A stretch of DNA of 38,859 nt from Planctomycetota bacterium (GTDB lineage Bacteria > Planctomycetota > Uabimicrobiia > Uabimicrobiales > Uabimicrobiaceae). The DNA lies in NCBI GenBank assembly GCA_029260735.1, contig JAJDCR010000095.1, positions 1 through 38,859 on the forward strand, written 5' to 3'. A program made the position numbers and the translations under genes. Shown piece after piece: positions 1 to 6,823 of the stretch (its first letter is position 1; every line of letters starts with the position of its first letter). The notes beneath the pieces are model-generated. The model saw only the letters and a program-made list of their open reading frames with translations. It made no database searches and was not told the origin of the DNA.

Positions 1-150
1 TCGTAGTTGTCCCTACAGGATAATTACGCGATAGGAAATAATTTGCAGGCTGTATTGGGTGGTATTGGGCAATTTTGGATTTACCTGAATTCTACCATGT
101 AATGTAGGGACAACTACGAGGGCCGTCCGCAAGGACCCTCGTGGTTGTCC
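1..150. repeat. Three-arm palindromic element
   Basis: Bases 1-17 are the exact reverse complement of 103-119. Part of that second arm (ggacaactacgaggg, 108-122) also pairs with 136-150 at 14 of 15 positions, around a short gcaa-containing loop. The same motif therefore occurs three times in alternating orientation, and the middle copy can pair with only one partner at a time. No T-run follows, so it is not an obvious terminator. It may be a REP or MITE-like repeat cut by the window edge, or a structured RNA. Confidence 0.6.
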
Positions 151-213
151 GTTACGCCTGCTTAAACCCCATTCCCAAAAAAACCTAATCTTCTGGATAA
201 ACGCACATATTAG

Positions 214-636
214 CTACTTTGTTTTCATAGATTGTAAAATTTGCACTGCCTCATCAAAATCGTTAGCTTTGCGAAAAAAATTGAAAAGATCCTCTTCGAA
301 TCTTTCATTCAGACATTTCACTTGCTCTTCTTTTACAATCAATACAATTCTGTCTTCAGCACATGCTACATCGTTTCTAGCATCCAGCCATCCCCAAACT
401 CGATATCCGAGACCTTTTGCTAATATGCTTAAGTATTCTGAGTTGGGAAGCGGGGAGACATCGATTGCAATATTATAGATATTGTTTTTTTCCATCAGCT
501 CCTGTAATGCTCTACCAAATTTTGGAAATAGATATTCTACGTCATCCATTTCTCTTTCTTCTCTGGACAACTGTCTTAAATCGATGCCATATATCATTAA
601 TACATCGTCTTTAATTTGATGAGAAAATCCGTTCAT
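214..636 (-). CDS. Hypothetical protein, 140 aa
   Basis: The family is not recognised. The start is supported by a strong Shine-Dalgarno stretch (aaggaagg) about 6 nt upstream of the ATG on the minus strand. The product is soluble, acidic and mixed alpha/beta. It has no signal peptide or membrane segment, and its Glu/Lys-rich C-terminal third (from about residue 100) is probably helical. A central stretch around residues 55-90 (YNIAIDVSPLP, then GYRVWGWLDARND) alternates hydrophobic strand and helix as in a small Rossmann-like or STAS-like fold, but no catalytic motif can be named. It stands alone: the next minus-strand gene starts more than 700 bases away. Confidence 0.6.
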   Translation of the reverse strand: MNGFSHQIKDDVLMIYGIDLRQLSREEREMDDVEYLFPKFGRALQELMEKNNIYNIAIDVSPLPNSEYLSILAKGLGYRVWGWLDARNDVACAEDRIVLIVKEEQVKCLNERFEEDLFNFFRKANDFDEAVQILQSMKTK

Positions 637-882
637 ACAATTCCTTCCTTACTGGAGTCTGAATCCCTTGGTATAGTAACGTACGCTAAGTAAGTCAAAA
701 TCGACAAGAAAAATTTGATTTACTACGGCATTAAATTCTTTAATCAACTGAACTTGCAAAATATATTTTTCGACCTGTGCAATTAGTTAGATAAAGTAGC
801 TACTTGATTGCGAAAGGTGACAAATTCTCTCAGCGAAAGAGCAAATTGAACAATGGAGAGAGCAGAGAGTGGTGTGAGAGTC

Positions 883-1413
883 TTAATCAGCGGTGAAAAC
901 ATGAAGTAAAAAGAACGAAAGTATAAGGGGTAGCAAAAAAACTTCGTGTATGTCTGAGTTCAATATTAAACCTAGAAGTGTACCAATTATAAAGTTGAGA
1001 CAGATTATCCCGTGGGATCTTTCGCTGGATTTAGCATCGGAAATTTCGTAGGATTCTTCATCGGATTCATCGTCTTCTTCCAAATGATAAATATAAAACA
1101 AGAGGAACGAAAGCATAAGAGGTACTAAAAAAACTTTATGTATGTCTGAGATCAATATTAAACCTGTAAGTATAGCAACTATAAAGCTGAGCAGGATTAT
1201 CTGGTTGGATTTTTTGTAGGATTCCTCATTGGATTTATTATCGGAAATTTCGTCTCCTCCAAATGATGTATGAAAAATTTGTGCTTTATTAGACCAGATT
1301 ATTCCAGTGATTTCAAGGTAGGAGAAAAAACAAATTGAGCAATGGAGAAAGGAGGTGGTGTGAGATTTTTCCTTAGAGAATGCAATGAATGTAGTGAGCT
1401 GGGAGGAATTCAC
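883..1413 (-). CDS. Putative membrane protein with an internally duplicated hairpin
   Basis: The family is not recognised. The frame holds two related units of about 64 residues, each an acidic Ser/Glu segment (DEESYE, NEESYKK) followed by two hydrophobic helices around a conserved turn (LILISDIHKVFLVPL versus LILNSDIHEVFLLPL). The DNA of the two units is also similar (about 962-1010 and 1154-1201). This predicts four membrane segments with acidic loops. The start is doubtful. The GTG at 1413 has no ribosome site, and the first 50 residues look atypical. A GGAGGAG lies inside the frame (about 1254-1261) just before the repeat region, but no ATG follows it in frame. The gene may be a remnant or begin at a non-canonical codon. 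Confidence 0.4.
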   Translation of the reverse strand: MNSSQLTTFIAFSKEKSHTTSFLHCSICFFSYLEITGIIWSNKAQIFHTSFGGDEISDNKSNEESYKKSNQIILLSFIVAILTGLILISDIHKVFLVPLMLSFLLFYIYHLEEDDESDEESYEISDAKSSERSHGIICLNFIIGTLLGLILNSDIHEVFLLPLILSFFLLHVFTAD

Positions 1414-1545
1414 CGAAATGATTGATTTTGGTTAAGTGAAAAAAGTGACCACTTGATTATCGAAGAAGTTTGTCACATCCACAGTTAGTCCAAGATGCAG
1501 TAACTGTGGAGTGTATAAAAAAGAGCTACTTGATAGCTTTATTCA

Positions 1546-1731
1546 TTAATATAAATCACCATCAATATAAACGATCCCAAATAGTACGAGCAGACCTATG
1601 AAACCTGTATACAAGAAAACTGGTACCAATAGTAACAGAAAACCGCCTTTTTTACAAACAAGACAAAGCAGAGCCAAAGAAACCAGAATACACATAAAGC
1701 CGTCATATAGCCTTTTACCTAAACCACTCAT
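1546..1731 (-). CDS. Small membrane protein, 61 aa
   Basis: A strong ribosome site (AAGGAGA, 6-7 nt before the ATG at 1731) marks this as a real small gene. The product starts with a short cationic segment (GLGKRLYDG) followed by two hydrophobic stretches, about residues 12-26 and 31-55. They are separated by CKKGG, which predicts a two-helix hairpin in the inner membrane with a short acidic tail. No family is recognised. Its neighbours are other small membrane-protein genes and remnants, so it belongs to the accessory stretch, but nothing indicates a function. Confidence 0.55.
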   Translation of the reverse strand: MSGLGKRLYDGFMCILVSLALLCLVCKKGGFLLLLVPVFLYTGFIGLLVLFGIVYIDGDLY

Positions 1732-1820
1732 AATTGTCTCCTTTTTATTTATGACTGTTCTCAGTGTACAGCCAGATTTACTGCTTTTCCGTAACAGCTT
1801 TGTAACAAAATGGAGCGGCT

Positions 1821-2072
1821 ATGATACCAGTAGATAACTACACCAGGATACAGTATATAGAAGATCACCAAGTACTTGGAATGATCTTCGATAGCGATGG
1901 AGTCTATGCGCTTAGGGAATACCTGACCATCGAGGGCAAGTTGTACACCGTGGACACTGTTTTTGGTACTGCTGAGGAAGCACAGAAAGCTTTGGCTCAG
2001 TAAAGCCAAGATAAGGCTGCTCAGTATATCGCGGAGGTCAATGAAAGCTTGGGTCACAAAAAAACTGCGTGA
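1821..2072 (+). pseudogene. Small acidic protein gene with an in-frame TAA
   Basis: An ATG at 1821 is preceded by ggag at a good distance and opens a 60-codon frame (start MIPVDNYTRIQY). It encodes a soluble alternating beta/alpha protein that ends at TAA 2001-2003. The same frame continues past the stop with 22 protein-like codons (SQDKAAQYIAEVNESLG) to TGA 2070-2072, and the joined sequence reads as one amphipathic helix (EEAQKALAQ, stop, SQDKAAQYI). CAA to TAA is one transition, so a nonsense mutation in an 83-residue gene is plausible. A true 60-residue protein is the alternative. No family is recognised. Confidence 0.45.
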
Positions 2073-2122
2073 ATTGAGCAATATTTTGTACAATTAAGTA
2101 AGTATAGCGGTTCTTTAGTTTT

Positions 2123-2503
2123 TTGTTTTGTGGCACCATAGAGAGTTGGTTATGTTTCGTGATCAATAAAACTGTTTTTGCTATTTTATTTTACTATGTA
2201 CTGTCTGTTTTTGCTCTATGGGGATTTCTTTTGTTTGGAATGTTTATTCATTTAGGGGCTCTTTTTCTTTTGATACCAATGTCTTCACCTCTCCAGTTTA
2301 TAATACCCATAACGATTTCTATTTATGCTGTTGCGGATGAAATCATTGTAGAAGAAACTAAGTGGAGTATGATACTTTTTTTAATTTTAGTTATACATCT
2401 TGTTACTTTTTTTAGTATGTATCTTAGCATATCTATCATTGAAATCATTGTTTCTGACTAGTCTTTTTTCGAAATAAAAAAGGAGACCAAGGTAAATGAA
2501 TAA
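2123..2503 (+). pseudogene. Degenerate membrane-protein gene upstream of the paralogue array
   Basis: The frame opens at a TTG (2123) without a clear ribosome site and encodes four hydrophobic segments until TAG 2459-2461. In the same frame, 13 more codons follow and finish with KKETKVNE and TAA (2501-2503). This is the tail seen in the paralogue copy ending at 4200 (QETKVNE), and it is followed by the same repeated spacer. The hydrophobic part does not resemble the array members, so this may be a fusion of another membrane protein to an array tail, or a rearranged copy with a nonsense codon. The start and the functional state are uncertain. Confidence 0.35.
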
Positions 2504-2631
2504 ACCAGCATTTAGCAAAAATCGCTATTCCCGATCTAACTGCGGATCGCATTGGCCAGCGAAAATATTGTGCTTAGTTTTACTTTGGATGCTTTAGTTT
2601 TACTTTGGGTGCTTAGTTAGGGTCGTTTGCT
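2482..2631 (+). repeat. Array spacer, copy A
   Basis: This is the first of three related spacers (A here; B about 2988-3136; C about 4180-4315) that lie upstream of array genes starting with MKKAMLVL. Shared blocks are aatgaataaaccagcatt, gcggatcgcattggccagcga and an 18-24 nt unit (agttttactttggatgctt) that occurs twice in A and B but once in C. An ATG overlapping the upstream stop opens a micro-ORF. In this copy small deletions shift its frame relative to B and C. Confidence 0.7.
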
Positions 2632-3009
2632 ATGAAAAAGGCTATGCTGGTTTTGTTTGTATTGGTTGCTTTGGTGAACAGTGCTGAGGCTATTGAGTTT
2701 ATGAACAGGAAGGAATTCGTAAAATCTTTCCAAATAACACATGGCGAAATTTTTTTGTCTAGTGTTAGGAATCAGTTTCCAAAAGTTCATACACACATAG
2801 TTTTTCCCTATAGGGGAGAATCTTTAGGAGTAGTAGTTATTGTTAGCTTTGGCAAGGAACAAAGTGCAATATTCCTACATCTAGTTTTCGTGTACGTACT
2901 TCTGTCCCCAGTAGAGCTTGGATTGATTATTTTAGCAGTAACTATTTTAAGTATATCAGCTTATACAATGTTGAAAGATGGAAAAAAGGAAAGCAAAGTA
3001 AATGAATAA
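2632..3009 (+). CDS. Array paralogue 1: secreted or membrane protein, 125 aa
   Basis: This is the first intact member of a tandem family. The N-terminus is a Sec signal peptide (MKKAMLVLFVLVALVNSAEA, likely cleaved after AEA), followed by the family motif EFMNRKEF. A variable stretch of about 55 residues comes next, then a hydrophobic segment (LVFVYVLLSPVELGLIILAVTI, about residues 83-110) that should span the membrane, and a charged tail ending SKVNE. Predicted topology is an external variable domain anchored near the C-terminus. The tail matches the type found before the long spacers. The Shine-Dalgarno is weak. No database family is recognised. Confidence 0.7.
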   Translation: MKKAMLVLFVLVALVNSAEAIEFMNRKEFVKSFQITHGEIFLSSVRNQFPKVHTHIVFPYRGESLGVVVIVSFGKEQSAIFLHLVFVYVLLSPVELGLIILAVTILSISAYTMLKDGKKESKVNE

Positions 3010-3085
3010 ACCAGCATTCTGGCAAAGGTGGCTATTCCCAGAACTAACTGCGGATCGCATTGGCCAGCGAAGATATTGTGCTTAG
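3002..3085 (+). CDS. Micro-ORF in spacer B, 27 aa
   Basis: The ATG overlaps the stop region of paralogue 1 (AATGAATAA), which suggests translational coupling. The peptide begins MNKPAFWQRWLFPEL and continues to IGQRR. The equivalent frame in spacer C (4193) begins MSKPAFWQRWLFAEL and also reaches IGQRR, with several substitutions that keep the frame open. This hints at coding, but it could be the remnant of a longer gene carried along by duplication of the spacer. Confidence 0.3.
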   Translation: MNKPAFWQRWLFPELTADRIGQRRYCA

Positions 3086-3136
3086 TTTTACTTTGGATGC
3101 TTTAGTTTTACTTTGGGTACTTAGTTAGGGGGGGCT

Positions 3137-3517
3137 ATGAAAAAGGCTATGCTGGTTTTACTTGTGTTGGCTGCTTTGGTGAGTGGGGCTGAGGCTATTG
3201 GGTTTACGTTTGGCAAAGAAAGTTTCTTTGATTTTTGGGATGATGACGGGACTGCAGGTTGGTCTCGTTTTTCATTTGACGACAAGTTCGCTTTAAGTAG
3301 CGAGGAAGATCTTAGCATGCTTGGAATTGTCTTTCCAACAAACGAAGGAAAAGATCGAAGCTGTGTACTTATATGCTTGGTTTATGTTTACATATTTTTA
3401 ACTCCGATAGAATTCGTTGGTCTAATTTTACTAATAATAACACTACTCATAATTGGCTTAGTTGTTCTAAGCAAAAAAACAAAGCAAAACGAAGAAGAGC
3501 AGGGAGCTAAGCAATGA
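3137..3517 (+). CDS. Array paralogue 2: secreted or membrane protein, 126 aa
   Basis: This copy has the same layout as the first: signal peptide MKKAMLVLLVLAALVSGAEA, a variable middle that is acidic and aromatic here (FFDFWDDDGTAGW), the conserved segment CLVYVYIFLTPIE with a following hydrophobic helix, and a charged tail KKTKQNEEEQGAKQ. A G-rich site (ggggggg) sits just before the ATG. Its stop overlaps the start of paralogue 3 by four bases (ATGA), so the two are translationally coupled. Its tail type (NEEEQGAKQ) differs from paralogues 1 and 4 (KVNE), and each tail type goes with its own kind of downstream junction. Confidence 0.7.
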   Translation: MKKAMLVLLVLAALVSGAEAIGFTFGKESFFDFWDDDGTAGWSRFSFDDKFALSSEEDLSMLGIVFPTNEGKDRSCVLICLVYVYIFLTPIEFVGLILLIITLLIIGLVVLSKKTKQNEEEQGAKQ

Positions 3518-3897
3518 AGAGAGCTACGCTGATTTTGTTTGCCTTGGTTACTTTGGTGAGTAGTGCTGAGGCTATAGAAGTTATGAATGGCGAGGAGTTT
3601 GATGTTTTTTGCAAGACAATCATGGTTGTTTACATTGAAGGTTTTGATTATAGTGGTGGTAGATCAGGCGATATGTACAAGTATGGGGTATATATTCAAT
3701 CTGGATCTTTGGGGGTTATCTTTGCAAAAGAGGACGGTGATAGGAAAGGGTGGATTTCAATATGCCTAGTTTACGTCTATATTGTGTTAACCCCAGTAGA
3801 ATCCATGGGTCTAATTTTGCTGATAATAACACTACTCATAATTGTCTTAGTTATTCTAGACAAAAGCAAAAAGACAAAGCAAAACGAAGAAGAGTAG
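3514..3897 (+). CDS. Array paralogue 3: secreted or membrane protein, 127 aa
   Basis: The signal peptide (MKRATLILFALVTLVSSAEA), the EVMNGEEF motif and the transmembrane block (CLVYVYIVLTPVE, then a helix close to that of paralogue 2) are conserved. The middle (Tyr/Gly-rich, YSGGRSGDMYKYG) is unlike the other copies. The tail stops at NEEE. Where paralogue 2 has CAG this gene has TAG, and the next codons still read GAEQ before a TGA that overlaps the start of copy 4, exactly as in the 2/3 junction. A single C-to-T change therefore shortened the tail by four residues and uncoupled the next gene. Confidence 0.7.
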   Translation: MKRATLILFALVTLVSSAEAIEVMNGEEFDVFCKTIMVVYIEGFDYSGGRSGDMYKYGVYIQSGSLGVIFAKEDGDRKGWISICLVYVYIVLTPVESMGLILLIITLLIIVLVILDKSKKTKQNEEE

Positions 3898-3908
3898 GGA
3901 GCTGAGCA

Positions 3909-4200
3909 ATGAAGAGAGCTACGTTGATTTTGTTTGCCTTGGTTACTTTGGTGAGCAGTGTTGAGGCTATTGAGTTCATGGATAGGGAGGAATACATAAA
4001 AGCTTTTGTGAGGTCGAGTGTTTTTTACTGGCAATGAAAAATATTTCATATCCTTTTCTTTTAAAGGTGGTGGCCTTGTTGTCGTAATGAGTGGGAAAGA
4101 ATTTTTAGCTTCGATATTTTTTCTAGTAGTGATGTTAACTATTGCATTGTATTTGTATTTAAGCGGACGTAAAACACAGGAGACCAAAGTAAATGAGTAA
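3909..4200 (+). pseudogene. Array paralogue 4, frameshifted
   Basis: The copy starts like paralogue 3 (MKRATLILFALVTLVSS, then EFMDREEY) but stops after 42 codons at TGA 4035-4037. Removing one T from the six-T run at 4021-4026 restores an open frame through SSVFTGNEKYF into a hydrophobic helix and the tail KTQETKVNE, ending at 4200, giving about 96 residues. The frameshift could be a real mutation, a slippage-prone phase-variable tract or a sequencing error. Even restored, the middle is shorter than in the other copies, and the membrane segment (FLASIFFLVVMLTIALYLY) is a divergent version. Confidence 0.65.
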
Positions 4201-4294
4201 ACCAGCATTCTGGCAAAGATGGCTATTCGCAGAGCTAATTGCGGATTGTATAGGCCAGCGAAGAATTGTACTTAGTTTTACTTTGGGTGTTTAG
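4193..4294 (+). CDS. Micro-ORF in spacer C, 33 aa
   Basis: This frame begins inside the last codons of paralogue 4 (AAATGAGTAA) and begins MSKPAFWQRWLFAEL. It parallels the spacer B frame up to IGQRR, then ends with a hydrophobic tail (IVLSFTLGV). Whether it is translated is unknown. Overlap with the upstream stop would allow coupling. Confidence 0.3.
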   Translation: MSKPAFWQRWLFAELIADCIGQRRIVLSFTLGV

Positions 4295-4315
4295 TTCCGG
4301 TTAGGGTAGTTTGCT

Positions 4316-4699
4316 ATGAAAAAGGCTATGCTGGTTTTGTTTGTGTTGATTGCTTTGGTGAGTGGGGCTGAGGCTTGGGAAATATTGAATGATAAGGAGT
4401 TTGATAATGCAATGTCTTGGGAGTTTGAACCATATGATTACACTATAGATTTTTCTAATCAGAATTATACCAAGTCAGTTGGTTTCATTTTTGTGAGGCC
4501 AGTAACTTTTGTGAACCCAATATATAAAGATGAAGCTTGGGAAGTGTTTATATGCTTATTCTGGGTATACATAAGGCTAACTCTAACAAAGCTTATCTGT
4601 TTAATTTTACTAATTATAATACTGTTCGCTATTATATTTTTACGAGGTAAAACAAAGAAAAACGAAGAAGAGCAGGGAGCGAAGGAATGTCGAAGCTAA
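4316..4699 (+). CDS. Array paralogue 5: secreted or membrane protein, 127 aa
   Basis: This is the last recognisable copy. It has signal peptide MKKAMLVLFVLIALVSGAEA, family motif EILNDKEF, a variable middle rich in aromatic and acidic residues (MSWEFEPYDYTIDF), a divergent membrane block (CLFWVYIRLTLTK, then a hydrophobic helix) and tail KTKKNEEEQGAKE. The tail runs on to CRS because the usual TGA is altered. At the position where a next copy would start there is an ATG (4687) that opens only ten codons, so the array appears to end here by decay. The first 20 codons are nearly identical in DNA to those of paralogues 1 and 2. Confidence 0.7.
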   Translation: MKKAMLVLFVLIALVSGAEAWEILNDKEFDNAMSWEFEPYDYTIDFSNQNYTKSVGFIFVRPVTFVNPIYKDEAWEVFICLFWVYIRLTLTKLICLILLIIILFAIIFLRGKTKKNEEEQGAKECRS

Positions 4700-5163
4700 A
4701 GTATGGGTATGGGAGTTGAAGACGCGTTGCGTTAGCTTCAGTGTACGCAGTTTGGCTTGGATGTGTTTTACGGGGGCAGGAGAAGTGATGAAGGTCGATT
4801 ACAAAGAGTAAAAATACGATCATTGAGCAAAAACTCTTCCATATTTTTTACTTTCATTGGGAATGTTCTTTACGTCTTGGACATTCGCTTAAAGTCACTG
4901 TAAATAAAAGTTTAGAAATGTCTGGTAAAGAGCACTCTCATCAAACTTAATGTGCCAAAAACTCCTGCTAAAAAATAAGCCCATACAAGAAATGACACAA
5001 TTGTTATAATACCTCTTCCTCAACTATTTAGAGTGTTTAGTTTTAACAAAAAATATTCATGTAATCCATTTTTTTGTCTCTACTGAAATCAATAGTTCAT
5101 AGAAAAAATTATGAGTTTTGTGCCACGATGCTCAACAATAATCGACATAGAAATAACGGAGGT
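4700..5163. other. Non-coding stretch after the array
   Basis: No convincing gene is visible. Short frames (for example from 4687 and 4790) end within a dozen codons. The frame of the next gene is open back to 5074, but that extension (Asn/Arg-rich, no ribosome site) looks like untranslated leader rather than protein. AT-rich runs around 4990-5060 could hold its promoter, but no clear -35/-10 pair stands out. Confidence 0.4.
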
Positions 5164-5961
5164 ATGGATGTGACAGTCATTGGAACTATCGAAAGTTTAT
5201 GGCGCTACCCTGTAAAGAGTATGGGTGGCGAGACGCTAGAAGAATCGTTCATGGGGTTCTCTGGCTTTTACGGCGACCGTTGCTATGGCTTCAAGAATTC
5301 AGCCGCACGGAAAGGATTCCCTTACCTCAACGCCAATGTGCAACAGAAAATGCTTCTCTATCAGCCGAAGTTCCGCTATCCAGAAAAAGCTGCCAAACCA
5401 CCAAATCTCCTCGAAGCGATGAGTATTGCGTCTGGTGCTAACCCGGCAAACCCTGAACCAGAGGACATGCTTTTAGATGTTCTGACACCTTCAGGCACAA
5501 CCATTGCAATTGATGATCCGGCATTGCTAGAGATGCTGGGGGAAGGACTACGCGGTGAAAATCACCTCACACTCGTGCGCTCAGACCGGGCGTTGACTGA
5601 TTGCCGCCCTGTATCACTAATTAGCCTGCAAACCGTAAGCCAGATTGAACAGGAGTTAGACAAACCAATTGATAAGCGCCGTTTTCGATCTAACATCTAT
5701 CTCAATCTCACGTCGGATTGCGGTTTTGCTGAGGATGAGTTGGTTGGTCGCAAACTGCGCCTGGGGTCAAAGGCAATGATTGCCATCCTGGAGCGCGACT
5801 TACGTTGTAAGATGATCTCACTTGACCCAGATACGGGTGAACACAACCCAGAAGTTTTACGTAAAGTTGCTCAAGCGCACGAAGCCTTTGCCGGTGTGTA
5901 TTGCGCCGTTCTAGTCGAAGGGATTTTATCGATAGGTGATTCTATTGAAATTATCGATTAA
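5164..5961 (+). CDS. MOSC-domain protein (YcbX/MOCOS C-terminal type)
   Basis: The product has the two-part layout of MOSC proteins: an N-terminal beta-barrel (IGTIESLWRYPVKSMGGE at the start; YPVKSM is a family hallmark) and a C-terminal MOSC domain with RFRSNIYLNL and the catalytic-type cysteine in ERDLRCKMISLDPDTGE. Such proteins bind molybdenum cofactor and act in N-hydroxylated-base reduction or sulfur transfer; the substrate here is unknown. The start is set by GGAGG at 5159-5163, which lies right against the ATG at 5164, so initiation at the in-frame GTG 5170 is equally possible. The coding sequence is visibly more GC-rich than its neighbours, which suggests transfer. It stands alone. 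Confidence 0.85.
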   Translation: MDVTVIGTIESLWRYPVKSMGGETLEESFMGFSGFYGDRCYGFKNSAARKGFPYLNANVQQKMLLYQPKFRYPEKAAKPPNLLEAMSIASGANPANPEPEDMLLDVLTPSGTTIAIDDPALLEMLGEGLRGENHLTLVRSDRALTDCRPVSLISLQTVSQIEQELDKPIDKRRFRSNIYLNLTSDCGFAEDELVGRKLRLGSKAMIAILERDLRCKMISLDPDTGEHNPEVLRKVAQAHEAFAGVYCAVLVEGILSIGDSIEIID

Positions 5962-6106
5962 GAGCATTGCGTGGTAAACGACCGGGTTTACGACGGTATA
6001 ACAAGACTCAAGTTGGCCTTCGCAATTTATTTAGAATTTTTCGCTCTTTTCCTGTAATATTGTACTTACATTTTGTTTTCATTATTCTTCGTTAAGGAAA
6101 AATAGT

Positions 6107-6769
6107 ATGCTAGAGATTAACCAAATCGTACTACTAGGCCTGGGGCTTTCCGTTTTAGGAGTAGCCGGCTGTGGACCTAATCCAGATGATAAACAAAAGG
6201 TTTCGGAGAAAGAGCGTTGGAATAGTAAATTTAGTAAGGAAGATTATATCTACGGTAAAAAACCCGCTGCTTTTTTAGAAGCGAATATGGATCGTTTAGT
6301 TAAAGGGAAGGCTCTTGATATCGCTGCCGGAGAGGGTCGAAATGCGGTTTATTTGGCCGAGCAAGGTTGTCAGGTCGATGCTATTGATATTTCAGATATA
6401 GGTTTAGCTAAAGCTACTCAATTAGCTCACGAGCGAGGAGTAACTATTAATACTATCGTCGCTGACTTAACTCGCTATGTTTTTCCAACAGAAGAGTACG
6501 ATTTGGTTGCTAATTTTTATTATTTGCAGAGAGATTTGATTCCCCAAATCAAAAAGACTCTTAAGCCAGGTGGGATTGTCATTTTTGAGACCTACACTGT
6601 GGATTACTTAACTTTACCTCAAGGCAAGAAATTTAAGCGGGAATATTGTCTAGAAAAAAATGAATTGAAGGAATTCTTCCAGGACTTTGAGATCATTCAC
6701 TACGAAGAAGTAAAAGACGAAAAAAAAGCAGTTGCTCAAATAATAGCGCGTAAAGCTGCAAACAAGTAA
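6107..6769 (+). CDS. Class I SAM methyltransferase, TehB-like, with lipoprotein-like N-terminus
   Basis: A Rossmann methyltransferase core is clear: motif I ALDIAAGEGRNAVYLAEQG at about residues 69-87, the acidic residue after strand 2 in DAIDIS (about 94), and a post-I region ending in KKTLKPGGIVIFETY. This resembles the TehB/tellurite-resistance and thiopurine-methyltransferase-like group, which methylates small molecules. The first 22 residues form a hydrophobic helix ending in a lipobox-like VAGC (Cys22) followed by a polar linker. The n-region has no Lys or Arg, so export is uncertain, and a periplasmic enzyme would lack SAM. It may be an inner-membrane anchor facing the cytoplasm. The start has AAGGA 7 nt upstream. 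It is followed by the LRR gene 54 bases later. Confidence 0.8.
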   Translation: MLEINQIVLLGLGLSVLGVAGCGPNPDDKQKVSEKERWNSKFSKEDYIYGKKPAAFLEANMDRLVKGKALDIAAGEGRNAVYLAEQGCQVDAIDISDIGLAKATQLAHERGVTINTIVADLTRYVFPTEEYDLVANFYYLQRDLIPQIKKTLKPGGIVIFETYTVDYLTLPQGKKFKREYCLEKNELKEFFQDFEIIHYEEVKDEKKAVAQIIARKAANK

Positions 6770-6823
6770 TTAGCAGTAGATTATTTTTTAGTGCCACCAA
6801 TTCATTATTTCAACGAGGATAGT

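Noticed and set aside
2482..4315. CRISPR-like array from the repeated spacers
   Set aside because: There are only three long repeats of about 130-150 bp separated by genes of differing length; no short direct-repeat periodicity and no cas genes.
5074..5163. Longer N-terminus for the MOSC protein
   Set aside because: The 30 extra residues have no ribosome site and no resemblance to the family; GGAGG at 5159-5163 points to 5164 or 5170.
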